DNA from: Thalassospira lucentensis
GTDB taxonomy: Bacteria; Pseudomonadota; Alphaproteobacteria; Rhodospirillales; Thalassospiraceae
Length of the DNA stretch: 64,000 nt
Direction: 5' to 3'
Assembly: GCF_001613805.1 (NCBI RefSeq)
Contig: NZ_LPVY01000002.1
Span: 62,001 to 126,000 of the forward strand
Below, one piece after another: positions 1 to 9,166 of the stretch. The first letter of the stretch is position 1. Every line of letters starts with the position of its first letter. The translations under genes and the position numbers were made by a program. Under the pieces are notes generated by a model. It saw only the letters and a program-made list of their open reading frames with translations. It ran no database searches and was not told the origin of the DNA.

Positions 1-92
1 ACCTCATACCCTTGCGCGCCAAGGCTGATCCGCAGGAATTTGCGAATTTGCGGTTCGTCATCAATGATCAGCACTTTGGCCTGATCGCGCAT
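1..92 (-). CDS. kdpE: KdpE response regulator, N-terminal fragment
   Basis: The first 30 residues are visible, beginning MRDQAKVLIIDDEP, which is the receiver-domain start of an OmpR-type response regulator with its acidic pair. The ATG lies one base after the kdpD stop codon, so the two are almost certainly co-transcribed and translationally coupled. By family knowledge KdpE is phosphorylated by KdpD and activates the kdp promoter under potassium limitation. The rest of the gene, including the phospho-acceptor Asp and DNA-binding domain, lies outside the window. Confidence 0.9.
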   Translation of the reverse strand, partial: MRDQAKVLIIDDEPQIRKFLRISLGAQGYE

Positions 93-93
93 G

Positions 94-2823
94 TCAGTTT
101 CCTTCCGCACTGCCATCCTGCAAATCCTCGTCATCTTCTGCAACCGTCGGCATCGCGGTCATCGGCAGCGTTATGGCAATGGTTGTGCCCACACCCTGCG
201 GCCCGTCAAGTGCAACGATACGTCCGCCGTGCGCCTCGATAAAACCGCGGCAGATCGACAATCCAAGCCCCGTACCCGCCACCTGGCTATCGCCTGCGCG
301 AACACGATAGAAAACATCAAAAACAGCCTGCCGGGCTTCGGCCGGAATACCGCGACCATTATCCGATATCTCGATCACCATCCGCGTTTTATCTGCCTTG
401 GCACTTACTGTAATCCGACCATCATCAGCGGTATGCTTTACAGCATTATCAAGAATATTGAACAGAACCTGTTCGATCAGAACCGGATCAAGCTGGATCG
501 GTGACAGATCGGGCGACACCTGCACATCAAAGGATCGCAAACCGGCATATTTACGGACATGCTTGACCGCACGACCGATGATCTCGGCCAGATCGGACCA
601 TTCCTTTTTCGGCTGCAAGGCACCATAGCCAAGCCGCGTCATATCCAGAAGGTTCTGAACAAACCGGTTCAGACGTTCGCTTTCCTCAAGGATGGTCTGG
701 GTAAGCTGCCCGCGATCTTCCTCTCCCATGCTGTCGCCATAGCTTGATAATGTCGTCGCCGACCCGATGATCGATACCAGTGGGGTGCGCAAATCATGCG
801 ATACCGAAGACAAAAGTGCCGCGCGGAGCTGCTCGGTCTCGCTCAGCAATCGCGCTTCTTCGATATCGGTCGCAAGACGGGTACGCTCAACAGCAACCGC
901 AACCTGATCGACAAGCGCCTCAAGCAGGCGACGCTGGGAAGGCCCCAATGTGCGTGCATCTTCCCTGAAACGGACACCAAGAACACCAAGCGGTCCCTGC
1001 GGGGTATTCACCGGCATGAATAGCCATTCTGCTGTCGGCAGGGTTTCCGATCGCCATCCGGCCGGTTTGGAATGCTCCCACGCCCATTCGGCCGCCCCCC
1101 AATCCTTTAGCCCCAACTGGTCTTCTGGCGGGTAGGCTGCGGTAATTTCCAACGATCCGTCCGTACCCGGCTGCAGGACCATCGACTGACAATCAAGTGT
1201 CGCTGCCACATGATGCACCGCCGCCCACAAAACATCGTCAAGCGAGGCCGCCGCCGCAATCTTGCGACTGAAATCATAAAGATTGGCGGTGCGCTTGCCA
1301 CTGGTTTTCATGGCATCGACCTGAAGGCGCAGACGTCCTGCCAGATTGCCAACAATGACCGAAACAATCAGGAAAAATACGATGGTAATCAGCTGTTCAT
1401 GATGGAACACCGACAGGGTGTAATAGGGAACAGTGAAGAAGAAATTGTAGGAAATGAAAGACAGTAGACTGACGGCAATCGACGGCCACATGCCGCAACG
1501 GATTGCAGTTAACAGTACCGCCAGAAGATAAATCAGGGACAGATTGCCAAGCGGCACATAGCGGTCGGCAAAAAGTGCGGCAACGGTTGCCACAGTAACA
1601 CTGCCAAAGACCCATGAAAGGCTGCGTGATCGCCAGCTTCCTGGCTCGAACGGATTGTCCGAGATCAGCGAACGTTTTTTCTCATCCGCGTCCGCGGCAA
1701 TGACCGTAACATCAAAACCCTCGGCATTCTCAAGCAGCTTGCGCGCCACATTTTCGCGCAACAATCCGGTCCAGCGTCTTCGCCTTGGCCGCCCGATCAG
1801 AAGACGCGTGACATTGCGTTTGGACGCCAATGCGGAAATCTCGCGTGCCAAATGGGATTCCGCCTGAAGCGTGACAATTTCCGCCCCCAACTGTTCCGCC
1901 AGACGCAATGCTTCGGCAATGTCATCTTTTTCGGCATTCGCCATCCGGTCGTCGCGTGGTGTTTCGACATGCAAGGCGATCCACGGAACACGCTGGCGTT
2001 CTGCCATCCGCTTGGCCGTGCGCACCAGCTTTTTGGCCACCGGACTTTCATTCAGGCACACCATCAGGCGGTCCTGCGTCGGCCATGGGCCGCTGACCGC
2101 ATGGGTACGCATATATTCCAGCATCTGCGCATCAATGCGTTCGGCGGCAATACGCATCGCCAGTTCACGAAGTGCGGTCAGATTTCCCTTGCTGAAGAAA
2201 TGCCGGAGCGCGCGCCCCACCTGATCGATGACATAAACCTTGCCATCGCGCAGTCTTTGCAAAAGATCATCAGGCGGCAGATCAATCAGTTCAATTTCAT
2301 TGGCTTTTTCAAGGAAACTGTCGGGCAGGGTTTCGCGTACGCGAACACGTGAAATCCGGGCGACAATATCGTTCAGGCTTTCAAGATGCTGGATGTTCAG
2401 CGTCGTATAGACATCAATCCCGGCATCAAGCAGTTCATCGATATCCTGATAGCGCTTTTCGTGGCGGCTGCCCGGCACATTGGTGTGTGCCAGTTCATCA
2501 ACAAGGGCGATTTCCGGTTTGCGCCAGATGATCGCGTCAATGTCCATTTCCCCAAAGACACGGCCCCGATGCAAAAGCCTCTTGCGCGGCAATGCTTCAA
2601 GACCGCGCAAGAGATTTTCGGTTTCCACGCGCCCGTGGGTTTCGACAATGCCGACAATAACGTCCCGCCCCTCCTTTCGCCGTTCCTGCGCGGCCTGAAG
2701 CATGGCATAGGTCTTTCCGACGCCCGGATAGGCACCCAGAAAGATCTTGAGCTTGCCCCGATCATCCTTGCGGGTCTGTTCCAGCAGGGCTTCGGGGGAT
2801 GGACGGTCCTCTTCGTCGGTCAT
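94..2823 (-). CDS. kdpD: KdpD potassium sensor histidine kinase
   Basis: A 909-residue membrane sensor kinase that phosphorylates KdpE. The N-terminal KdpD domain carries a Walker A motif (GAYPGVGKT, residues 30-38) and the conserved VDELAHTNVPG segment (108-118). A universal-stress-protein-like domain follows (about 250-370), then four closely packed membrane segments (about 400-500), a GAF-like region (about 520-650), the dimerisation/phospho-acceptor motif SHDLRTPL with His676, and an ATPase domain with DNGRGIP and GTGLGLS. Length matches the family (about 900). It sits between kdpC and kdpE on the same strand. A weak AAAGGC ribosome site precedes the ATG. Confidence 0.97.
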   Translation of the reverse strand: MTDEEDRPSPEALLEQTRKDDRGKLKIFLGAYPGVGKTYAMLQAAQERRKEGRDVIVGIVETHGRVETENLLRGLEALPRKRLLHRGRVFGEMDIDAIIWRKPEIALVDELAHTNVPGSRHEKRYQDIDELLDAGIDVYTTLNIQHLESLNDIVARISRVRVRETLPDSFLEKANEIELIDLPPDDLLQRLRDGKVYVIDQVGRALRHFFSKGNLTALRELAMRIAAERIDAQMLEYMRTHAVSGPWPTQDRLMVCLNESPVAKKLVRTAKRMAERQRVPWIALHVETPRDDRMANAEKDDIAEALRLAEQLGAEIVTLQAESHLAREISALASKRNVTRLLIGRPRRRRWTGLLRENVARKLLENAEGFDVTVIAADADEKKRSLISDNPFEPGSWRSRSLSWVFGSVTVATVAALFADRYVPLGNLSLIYLLAVLLTAIRCGMWPSIAVSLLSFISYNFFFTVPYYTLSVFHHEQLITIVFFLIVSVIVGNLAGRLRLQVDAMKTSGKRTANLYDFSRKIAAAASLDDVLWAAVHHVAATLDCQSMVLQPGTDGSLEITAAYPPEDQLGLKDWGAAEWAWEHSKPAGWRSETLPTAEWLFMPVNTPQGPLGVLGVRFREDARTLGPSQRRLLEALVDQVAVAVERTRLATDIEEARLLSETEQLRAALLSSVSHDLRTPLVSIIGSATTLSSYGDSMGEEDRGQLTQTILEESERLNRFVQNLLDMTRLGYGALQPKKEWSDLAEIIGRAVKHVRKYAGLRSFDVQVSPDLSPIQLDPVLIEQVLFNILDNAVKHTADDGRITVSAKADKTRMVIEISDNGRGIPAEARQAVFDVFYRVRAGDSQVAGTGLGLSICRGFIEAHGGRIVALDGPQGVGTTIAITLPMTAMPTVAEDDEDLQDGSAEGN

Positions 2824-2862
2824 CTTGCGTCGATCAAAGCCTTTCGTATTTATCCTGTCATA

Positions 2863-3027
2863 TCAGAACCATCGGCGGATCACCCGGATAAATCGCCGAT
2901 AGACTGACAGCACCTTGTTCCGGAGCCAGACAGCGCGCATTTCCTCTGCCTCGCGCTGAACCTGTCTTTGCCGTGCACCGGACTGCCGAAAGACAGCCCG
3001 ATACCCTGTATTTTTGGAATAATCCAT
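2863..3027 (-). CDS. small basic protein between kdpC and kdpD, unknown
   Basis: A 54-residue open frame fills most of the 208-base gap between kdpC and kdpD. Its ATG is four bases after the kdpC stop and its stop lies 39 bases before the kdpD start, so it could be translated by coupling. There is no strong ribosome site of its own. The product is strongly basic (about a quarter Arg/Lys), with a C-terminal run rich in Arg, Trp and Phe (ends RRFIRVIRRWF) that could be an amphipathic membrane-binding helix. I recognise no family. It may instead be a chance frame in an operon spacer. Confidence 0.4.
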   Translation of the reverse strand: MDYSKNTGYRAVFRQSGARQRQVQREAEEMRAVWLRNKVLSVYRRFIRVIRRWF

Positions 3028-3031
3028 CGGA

Positions 3032-3598
3032 TCAGGACGACATTTCGTCCAAAGCCAGATTCAACATCAGAACATTGACCCGCGGCTCTCCGATCAACCC
3101 AAAGGTTCTATCTTCAATATGGGCTGCAACCAGTTCCTCCAGGTCATTGAGCGGGATGTTTCTGGCTTTAGCCACCCTTTCCATCTGGAAGCGGGCACTT
3201 TCGGGCGAGATATCGGGGTCAAGTCCGCTGCCCGATGCCGTCAGCAAATCTATTGGCACCGGGCGATTGCCGTTTTCCGCCGAAAGGTCAAGGGCACGGG
3301 CCTTGATCCCGTTGACCAGTTCCCGGTTCGTCGCCCCAAGGTTGGAACCTCCGGAATTATCGCCCTCATAGCCATCGCCGGCATAGGAAGGGCGCGGATG
3401 GAAATAGCGATCGCTTTCAAACTTCTGGCCGATCAGACGCGAACCAACCACGACACCGTTCTTTTCAATCAGGCTGCCATTGGCTTCTTCCGCGAACAGT
3501 CCCTGCCCGATCCCGGTCATTGCCAGCGGATAGGCAACACCGGTTATCACCGTCATCACAGCAGCCATGCCAATGGCCGGACGTAACAAGTTCAACAT
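3032..3598 (-). CDS. kdpC: KdpC, potassium-transporting ATPase subunit C
   Basis: A 188-residue subunit with one N-terminal membrane helix (starting MLNLLRPAIGMAAVMTV) and a periplasmic domain; it stabilises the KdpA-KdpB contact. The conserved segment IGQKFESDRYFHPRPSYAG and the C-terminal ARFQMERVAKARN are visible. I chose the ATG at 3598 rather than one 11 codons upstream because a GGAG ribosome site sits just before it and 13 bases separate it from the kdpB stop. It is downstream of kdpB in the usual FABC order. Confidence 0.95.
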   Translation of the reverse strand: MLNLLRPAIGMAAVMTVITGVAYPLAMTGIGQGLFAEEANGSLIEKNGVVVGSRLIGQKFESDRYFHPRPSYAGDGYEGDNSGGSNLGATNRELVNGIKARALDLSAENGNRPVPIDLLTASGSGLDPDISPESARFQMERVAKARNIPLNDLEELVAAHIEDRTFGLIGEPRVNVLMLNLALDEMSS

Positions 3599-3611
3599 GA
3601 CAAATTCTCCG

Positions 3612-5645
3612 TTAAACCAGACCAACGGCATTGATCAGAAGGTCAATGACCTTGATGCCGACAAAGGGAACGATCAGACCACCAAGGCCATAGATCAGAA
3701 GATTTCGACGCAGCAGCGCCGCCGCACTGCCCGGCGTAAACCGTACCCCGCGCAGAGCCAGCGGGATCAGGGCGATAATGATCAGGGCATTAAAGATCAC
3801 CGCCGAAAGGATCGCGCTTTGCGGGCTGGCAAGCCCCATGATGTTCAGCGCACCAAGCTGCGGATAGGCCGCAATGAAAAGCGCGGGCAGGATCGCGAAA
3901 TACTTGGCAACATCGTTGGCAATCGAAAATGTTGTCAACGCGCCCCTGCTGATCAGCAACTGTTTGCCGACCTGGACGATCTCGATCAGCTTGGTCGGAT
4001 CACTATCAAGGTCGACAAGGTTGCCCGCCTCGCGTGCGGCCTGGGTGCCATCATTCATCGCAACCCCGACATCTGCCTGTGCTAAGGCCGGCGCATCGTT
4101 CGATCCGTCACCGCACATCGCCACCAGACGCCCGCCTTCCTGTTCCTGACGGATCAGTTCCAGTTTCTTCTCCGGCGTTGCCTCGGCCAGAAAATCATCC
4201 ACCCCAGCCTCGGCAGCGATTGCGGCCGCCGTTAACGGGTTGTCCCCCGTAATCATGACGGTCCGGATGCCCATGGCACGCAGTTCAGCAAACCGTTCAC
4301 GAATGCCCGGCTTGATGATGTCTTTCAGATGAATGACACCCATGATCTTGTGGTTTTTCGCGACCACAAGCGGCGTGCCACCTGATTTGGCGATGCCATC
4401 AACGATCCGGCCAAGTTCGGCAACCTGCGGGCCCGCTTCGGTATATGCCCGCATCGCATCCCCGGCACCTTTACGATATTCATCCGCACCGATATCCGCA
4501 CCGGACATACGGGTTTCGGCACTAAAGGCAATCGCCTTGGACAGTTTCGATTTGTCGCCCCGGAAGTCAAACAGCTTGCCCGCCAGTTCGACAATCGATT
4601 TGCCCTCTGGCGTGTCATCGGCAAGCGATGCGATTGCCGCGGCTTCCGCCACTTCCCGGTCCGTGATGCCTTTGAGTGGCACAAATTCGTCGGCCATACG
4701 GTTGCCAAAAGTAATGGTTCCGGTTTTATCAAGCAGCAGCGTATCGACATCGCCCGATGCCTCAACCGCACGCCCGGACTTGGCGATGACATTGGCCTTG
4801 ACCAAACGGTCCATACCGGCAATCCCGATGGCAGACAGCAACCCGCCAATTGTCGTCGGGATCAAGGTCACCAGCAACGCAATCAGAAACGCCATCGGGA
4901 TCGACGTCCCCGAGAACAGCGCGAACGGCTCAAGCGTGACAACGACGATCAGGAAGATGATCGACATGCCGACCAGCAGGATATTAAGCGCGATCTCGTT
5001 TGGTGTTTTCTGACGCTGCGCGCCCTCAACCATGGCGATCATGCGATCAAGGAAGCTTTCGCCCGGTTTGGCGGTAACACGGACTTTAAGCCAGTCCGAC
5101 ACAATCCGCGTTCCGCCGGTTACCGCGGACCGGTCCCCGCCACTTTCGCGGATGACCGGGGCAGATTCACCGGTAATCGCAGATTCATCGACCGAAGCAA
5201 TCCCTTCGACGATCTCGCCATCGACCGGGATGACATCGCCCGCCTCGACCAGTACAAAGTCACCGGGCGAAAGACGGCTGCTTGCGACCATTTCAACGGC
5301 GGTCTTTTCCCCGTTGCGGAGCTTTTTTGCCTGGGTTTCCTTATTGGTTGACCGCAGGCTATCGGCACGTGCCTTGCCACGACCTTCGGCGACCGCCTCG
5401 GCAAAATTGGCAAACAGGACGGTAAACCAAAGCCAGACGGTAATCTGGATCAGGGCCGACAGGTCCGGACCGCCCGTCATGCCTGTATGAATGCTGATGA
5501 CAGTTGCCATCACTGCACCGGCTTCGACCATGAACATCACCGGATTGCGGATCATGATCCGCGGATCAAGCTTGCGAAACGCCTCAATACTGGCAGCCCG
5601 GACAAGCGCCCCGTCCAGAAGACGGGAATTTTCTGTTTTCTTCAT
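3612..5645 (-). CDS. kdpB: KdpB, potassium-transporting P-type ATPase
   Basis: The 677-residue catalytic subunit that hydrolyses ATP to drive K+ uptake. Motifs in order: actuator TGES (158-161, whose Ser is the inhibitory phosphorylation site in E. coli), phosphorylation motif DKTGT (Asp306), and the hinge [10 protein letters not shown]. Membrane segments flank these as usual for P-type ATPases, and the length is normal for the family. The gene lies 17 bases after kdpA and 13 before kdpC on the same strand, consistent with one operon. Confidence 0.98.
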   Translation of the reverse strand: MKKTENSRLLDGALVRAASIEAFRKLDPRIMIRNPVMFMVEAGAVMATVISIHTGMTGGPDLSALIQITVWLWFTVLFANFAEAVAEGRGKARADSLRSTNKETQAKKLRNGEKTAVEMVASSRLSPGDFVLVEAGDVIPVDGEIVEGIASVDESAITGESAPVIRESGGDRSAVTGGTRIVSDWLKVRVTAKPGESFLDRMIAMVEGAQRQKTPNEIALNILLVGMSIIFLIVVVTLEPFALFSGTSIPMAFLIALLVTLIPTTIGGLLSAIGIAGMDRLVKANVIAKSGRAVEASGDVDTLLLDKTGTITFGNRMADEFVPLKGITDREVAEAAAIASLADDTPEGKSIVELAGKLFDFRGDKSKLSKAIAFSAETRMSGADIGADEYRKGAGDAMRAYTEAGPQVAELGRIVDGIAKSGGTPLVVAKNHKIMGVIHLKDIIKPGIRERFAELRAMGIRTVMITGDNPLTAAAIAAEAGVDDFLAEATPEKKLELIRQEQEGGRLVAMCGDGSNDAPALAQADVGVAMNDGTQAAREAGNLVDLDSDPTKLIEIVQVGKQLLISRGALTTFSIANDVAKYFAILPALFIAAYPQLGALNIMGLASPQSAILSAVIFNALIIIALIPLALRGVRFTPGSAAALLRRNLLIYGLGGLIVPFVGIKVIDLLINAVGLV

Positions 5646-5662
5646 TTTCTGTACTCCTCCGG

Positions 5663-7372
5663 TCAGTAGGCAATTCCGGCCAACATTGCGAAATGCTCCG
5701 CAATCGGGCCGAGTGCCAGTGCCGGGAAGAAAGTGAGGCCGCCGACAATCAGAATGACGGCAATCAGAAGGGTAACGAAAAGCGGACCATGGGTCGGGAA
5801 TGTGCCGCCCGAAACCGGAACGACATTCTTCGTCCCGAGCGACCCGGCAATCGCCAGGATCGGAATGATGAAGCCATAACGCCCCAGCAGCATCGCAATG
5901 CCCTGCAAGGTAGTATGGAACGGCATTCCGGCCCCGAACCCGGCAAAGGCCGAGCCGTTATTGCCCGTCGCCGAGCTATAGGCATAAAGGATTTCCGAAA
6001 GCCCGTGCGGACCGGCATCCTGTACTGCCGTCATAGCGACCGGAACGGTGGCAGACAAAGCCCCGAATACCAGAATGCCGATCGGCATGGTCAGGATGGC
6101 CAGAACAGCCAGCTTGATCTCGCGGGCTTCGATCTTCTTGCCCAGATATTCCGGCGTCCGCCCTACCATAAGTCCGGCAATGAAGACCGTCAGAACAACA
6201 AACAGCAGCATGCCGTAGAAACCGGCGCCAACACCGCCATAGACGATTTCACCAAGCTGCATGTTCAGCATCGTGACCATGCCGCCAAGCGGTGTCAGAC
6301 TGTCATGCATGGCATTGACCGATCCGTTCGACGCAGCAGTTGTCGCTGTCGCCCACAGGGTGGAATTCAGGATACCGAAACGGGTTTCCTTGCCTTCCAT
6401 ATTGCCCGGATCGGCAATAATCGTGCTGGAATTTGTCAGCAACGCATTGCCTGCCTTTTCCGCACTATAGGTTGCGGCAAATCCACCGACAAACAGCACG
6501 GCCATCACCGCGAAAATCGCAATGCCCTGGCGCTTGTCATTAACCATCTTGCCAAACAGGAAGCAGAATGCCGCCGGGATCAGCAGGATATAAACCATCT
6601 GAAGCAGATTGCTCAGCGCTGTGGGGTTTTCGTATGGATGCGATGAATTGACGTTAAAGAAGCCGCCACCATTGGTGCCAAGCTGTTTGATCGCGATCTG
6701 CGATGCGGCCGGCCCCTGCGCCAGAACCTGCTTTGTGCCCTCAAGCGTGGTTGCATCGACATAGGAATTCAGGTTCTGCGGAATACCCTGCGACATCAGG
6801 AAAATTGCTGCGATAATCGAAAGCGGCAGCAGAATGTAAAGAACCCCGCGCGTCATATCGACATGGAAGTTGCCAAGATCACGAACCTTGCGTCCCGCAA
6901 ACCCGCGGATCACCGCAACGGCAACCGCCATGCCCGTTGATGCACTGACAAAGTTCTGCATGGTCAGTCCGACCATCTGACTGAAATAGGACAGTGAGGT
7001 TTCGCCGCCATAGGCCTGCCAGTTGGTATTGGTGACAAAACTGACCGCCGTGTTGAACGCCAGATCGGACGACATCGGCGCCAGCCCGGCCGGATTCCAC
7101 GGCAAAAGATGCTGCAAACGCAGAATGGCAAACAGCAAAACCCATCCGGCAGCATTAAAGGCCAGAAGGGTCACGGCATATCGCGACCAATGTTGCGATG
7201 CCTGCGCATCGATACCGCAAATGCGATAAATGACTTTCTCAACCGGCTTGAAAACGGGGGACAGCAAAACCCGCTGCCCGCTGTAAACCCGGTACATATA
7301 CCCGCCCAGCAACGGGGCGCACGCCAGCAGGATCGCGCAATAAAGCGCGAACTGGCCGAGATCGGTTGTCAT
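5663..7372 (-). CDS. kdpA: KdpA, potassium-binding channel-like subunit
   Basis: A 569-residue polytopic membrane protein of the superfamily of K+ transporters; it holds the selectivity filter of the Kdp complex. The segments [34 protein letters not shown] and the C-terminal [15 protein letters not shown] correspond to conserved filter-loop regions. Length is typical (about 560-570). The ATG is preceded by CGGAGTT and lies 13 bases after the kdpF stop, so kdpF and kdpA are coupled. Confidence 0.98.
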   Translation of the reverse strand: MTTDLGQFALYCAILLACAPLLGGYMYRVYSGQRVLLSPVFKPVEKVIYRICGIDAQASQHWSRYAVTLLAFNAAGWVLLFAILRLQHLLPWNPAGLAPMSSDLAFNTAVSFVTNTNWQAYGGETSLSYFSQMVGLTMQNFVSASTGMAVAVAVIRGFAGRKVRDLGNFHVDMTRGVLYILLPLSIIAAIFLMSQGIPQNLNSYVDATTLEGTKQVLAQGPAASQIAIKQLGTNGGGFFNVNSSHPYENPTALSNLLQMVYILLIPAAFCFLFGKMVNDKRQGIAIFAVMAVLFVGGFAATYSAEKAGNALLTNSSTIIADPGNMEGKETRFGILNSTLWATATTAASNGSVNAMHDSLTPLGGMVTMLNMQLGEIVYGGVGAGFYGMLLFVVLTVFIAGLMVGRTPEYLGKKIEAREIKLAVLAILTMPIGILVFGALSATVPVAMTAVQDAGPHGLSEILYAYSSATGNNGSAFAGFGAGMPFHTTLQGIAMLLGRYGFIIPILAIAGSLGTKNVVPVSGGTFPTHGPLFVTLLIAVILIVGGLTFFPALALGPIAEHFAMLAGIAY

Positions 7373-7385
7373 CGGGAACTCCGTC

Positions 7386-7472
7386 CTAGAATTTTTCGGC
7401 CCGGATCAGGGCGTAAAACAGGTAGATAACAAGCGCGGCCGATACCGCGCCGCCAAGAATGTAACTGATCAT
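7386..7472 (-). CDS. kdpF: KdpF, small stabilising subunit
   Basis: A 28-residue single-helix membrane peptide (begins [14 protein letters not shown], ends YALIRAEKF) directly upstream of kdpA. Size, the pattern of a hydrophobic helix ending in a short charged tail, and the position match KdpF, which stabilises the Kdp complex in E. coli. Its ribosome site AGGAGG overlaps the TAG stop of the small ORF upstream, which suggests translational coupling. Confidence 0.9.
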   Translation of the reverse strand: MISYILGGAVSAALVIYLFYALIRAEKF

Positions 7473-7480
7473 GGAACCTC

Positions 7481-7564
7481 CTAGATCCGTGCGCAGCCGC
7501 GAACCGCAAGCCCGCACATGGCAAAGGCACCCAATGCCAGAACGGCATAGATCAGATCGAACAT
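7481..7564 (-). CDS. 27-residue membrane peptide leading the kdp operon
   Basis: A short frame (begins MFDLIYAVLALGAF, ends VRGCARI) with one predicted membrane helix followed by an RGC-R tail. It has its own AGGAG ribosome site seven bases upstream, and its stop codon forms part of the kdpF ribosome site. I recall similar one-helix peptides ending in a Gly-Cys-x-Arg motif ahead of kdpF or kdpA in other bacteria, but I know of no assigned function; a role as an extra Kdp accessory peptide is inference. Confidence 0.7.
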   Translation of the reverse strand: MFDLIYAVLALGAFAMCGLAVRGCARI

Positions 7565-7743
7565 GGGATACTCCTGTTGTGTTCGGATCAACTGCTACAG
7601 GCTAGGAGGGAGAGCCGTAAAAATGCGATGGCAGAAATATGTTCTGGCCGGTGTTTGGCATAAAAAATGCGTAAAATCCCGATGACAGCGCACGGTAATG
7701 CTTTCTAAACGGCTCTGATTTGCGTTCACACCAGCGGGTATAA
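7565..7743 (-). promoter_or_regulatory. kdp operon upstream region
   Basis: This 179-base region precedes the first small ORF of the kdp operon and should contain its promoter and KdpE site. It is locally AT-rich around 7665-7680. I could not identify a confident -35/-10 pair or a KdpE operator by eye. Confidence 0.4.
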
Positions 7744-7939
7744 CCCCGAATTATGATAACTCTGCGCTAAATGCGTTGAGCTCATTGTCCGCGGGGAGAA
7801 GAGGAGCGATCGAGGATCTTATATCTGCGACTTACCCGGATCGATGAACAGTGTTTCAATTCAGCCCGCAACTACCCTTCAAAGAAAGAGGCCGACGATG
7901 TCCGGGAAAGCTGAAGCGCGCATCAGCGGTGCGCTCAAA

Positions 7940-8262
7940 TCAGAATCAGCAGACCGCGCTCGTCTGAGTACATCAGCCAAAACCGGATTTCCCGCAATCC
8001 GGGAAGTCCCGACGCCCCCGGGGCTTCGGCATCCTCGCCAACGGAGCGCAGATCGACTGCCTTCCGTCTCATGACCTGCTCCGGCCACTTCCGTCCATGG
8101 CGGCATTTCCTGCAACCAACGAAGCCCGGATAAACCTCGGGCATTAGCAGCCATCCTCGCAACAGACAGCCTTCGGCCCCACTCCGGTCACGTTTGGCAA
8201 TGGCGGCCTTCCCGCAACCAGCGGAATCCCAGACAAACTCCGGGCGCACGGGCCCCACCTTT
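7940..8262. repeat. degenerate tandem units of about 109 bases, left copy (three units)
   Basis: Within the left long repeat, three diverged units follow one another. Each contains a motif like CAATGGCGGCCTTCCC or TCGGCATTTCC, then an imperfect palindrome such as GCCCGGATAAACCTCGGGC or CCGGATTTCCCGCAATCCGG, then a segment like CAGACAGCCTTCGG. The palindromes resemble REP-type elements. The right long repeat has four such units. Confidence 0.65.
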
Positions 8263-8538
8263 CGACCGTTGACGGGCCATAGCTTAATGCTGCCCCCTCC
8301 TGCCATTCCTGCCGCTCCCGGCAAATTTAATGCTCCCTCTCCAACAAGACGCACCTCTCCCGTCATGGCAAATGATCGGGTTAGTTCCCAGTCCTAATCC
8401 TCGGGCAGAATGCCGCCATAATGGCTCCGCCATCCGCCGACCCGTATCCTGCGGAGCACCCCGCCGCCCTGCCCGTGTCGATATCCGCGTCTTTGCCGCT
8501 GCATCCTGATTACCTCCTTGATCCGACCCAAAACGCAA

Positions 8539-8569
8539 AAACCCGCGAGGCACAAGGCCTCGCGGGTTT
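8539..8569 (-). terminator. terminator-like hairpin inside left repeat
   Basis: Arms AAACCCGCGAGGC and GCCTCGCGGGTTT pair perfectly around a short loop. On the minus strand the hairpin is followed by a T-rich stretch (TTTTTGCGTTTTGG), so it would terminate minus-strand transcription. No coding gene lies directly upstream on that strand. Confidence 0.6.
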
Positions 8570-8735
8570 CGGTCCGGGTGCATTTCTCCCGTTGACTTTT
8601 CTCTTATGCCACAAACAAAAGAACAAATCAAGAACTTTTACGAAAATTTGGTAGGCATTTTAGGGAAATGTGCCCCACGACGTTAAAATCGTGGGACACA
8701 ATCACCAATTAACCGTTTAATACCAACAAGTTAAT

Positions 8736-9166
8736 CATATGTATTGTCAGGTGCCACAAAAGGTGACATTCGACTTCTTAAAAAATCAATTGGTTAGCAT
8801 TTTCGATTGCCAGATAAGTTGGCACGGATTGACACATAAGCTGACAAAAAGCTGCAGAATTGACAGAAAAGATGACATTTCTCTCGCAGTCACTTTTAGG
8901 GGCTCAAAAAATGAAAGTCGGTGCATTCGGGAATCCTGCCAGCGAGGTCTAGTAGCATTTTCGTGCCATTAAGAACAAACACCCCGACAAACGATCCATG
9001 CAAGCAGGGCCGGAATGTTCAACTTGATACGGGCAGCTCGCCCCTCCTTGCCACTTTCCGACGAAAGCGTCAGAAACCCGTCGATGTCGAGCCAGACATC
9101 GGCCATGCCTTAGTCAACATTTCTGATCCGTGAGACAAAACGTTACGTTGTCGATCATCAACATCC
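8736..9166. other. gene-free stretch with clustered TGTCA/TGACA motifs
   Basis: No convincing gene. The first 150 bases hold seven TGTCA or TGACA pentamers, beginning TGTCAGGTG at 8745 and ending GATGACA at 8880. Three TGACA copies plus the terminal one at 8834-8880 are spaced 12, 18 and 12 bases apart. A 45-residue minus-strand frame (8969-9106, begins MADVWLDIDGFLTL) has no recognised relative and may be a gene remnant. Confidence 0.5.

Larger units (their letters stand above)
7744..8735. repeat. long direct repeat, left copy
   Basis: About 990 bases that recur in the same orientation at 26861-27948. Homology begins near CGAATTATGA and ends near AACAAGTTAA; by eye about nine in ten aligned bases match. 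The left copy lacks one roughly 109-base internal unit present on the right and has about 27 extra bases near 8440-8467. Reading frames inside it are disrupted between copies and look non-coding. A terminator-like hairpin and a second inverted repeat (arms near 8674-8699, GTGCCCCACGA and TCGTGGGACAC) are shared by both copies. The two copies bracket the accessory region. Confidence 0.9.

Noticed and set aside
8284..8631. Minus-strand open frame of 115 codons in the left long repeat
   Set aside because: In the right copy the frame is shortened and shifted, the product has no family resemblance, and a terminator lies within it.
7744..8735. CRISPR array
   Set aside because: Internal units are about 109 bases, degenerate, and lack the constant repeat/unique spacer pattern; no cas genes are nearby.
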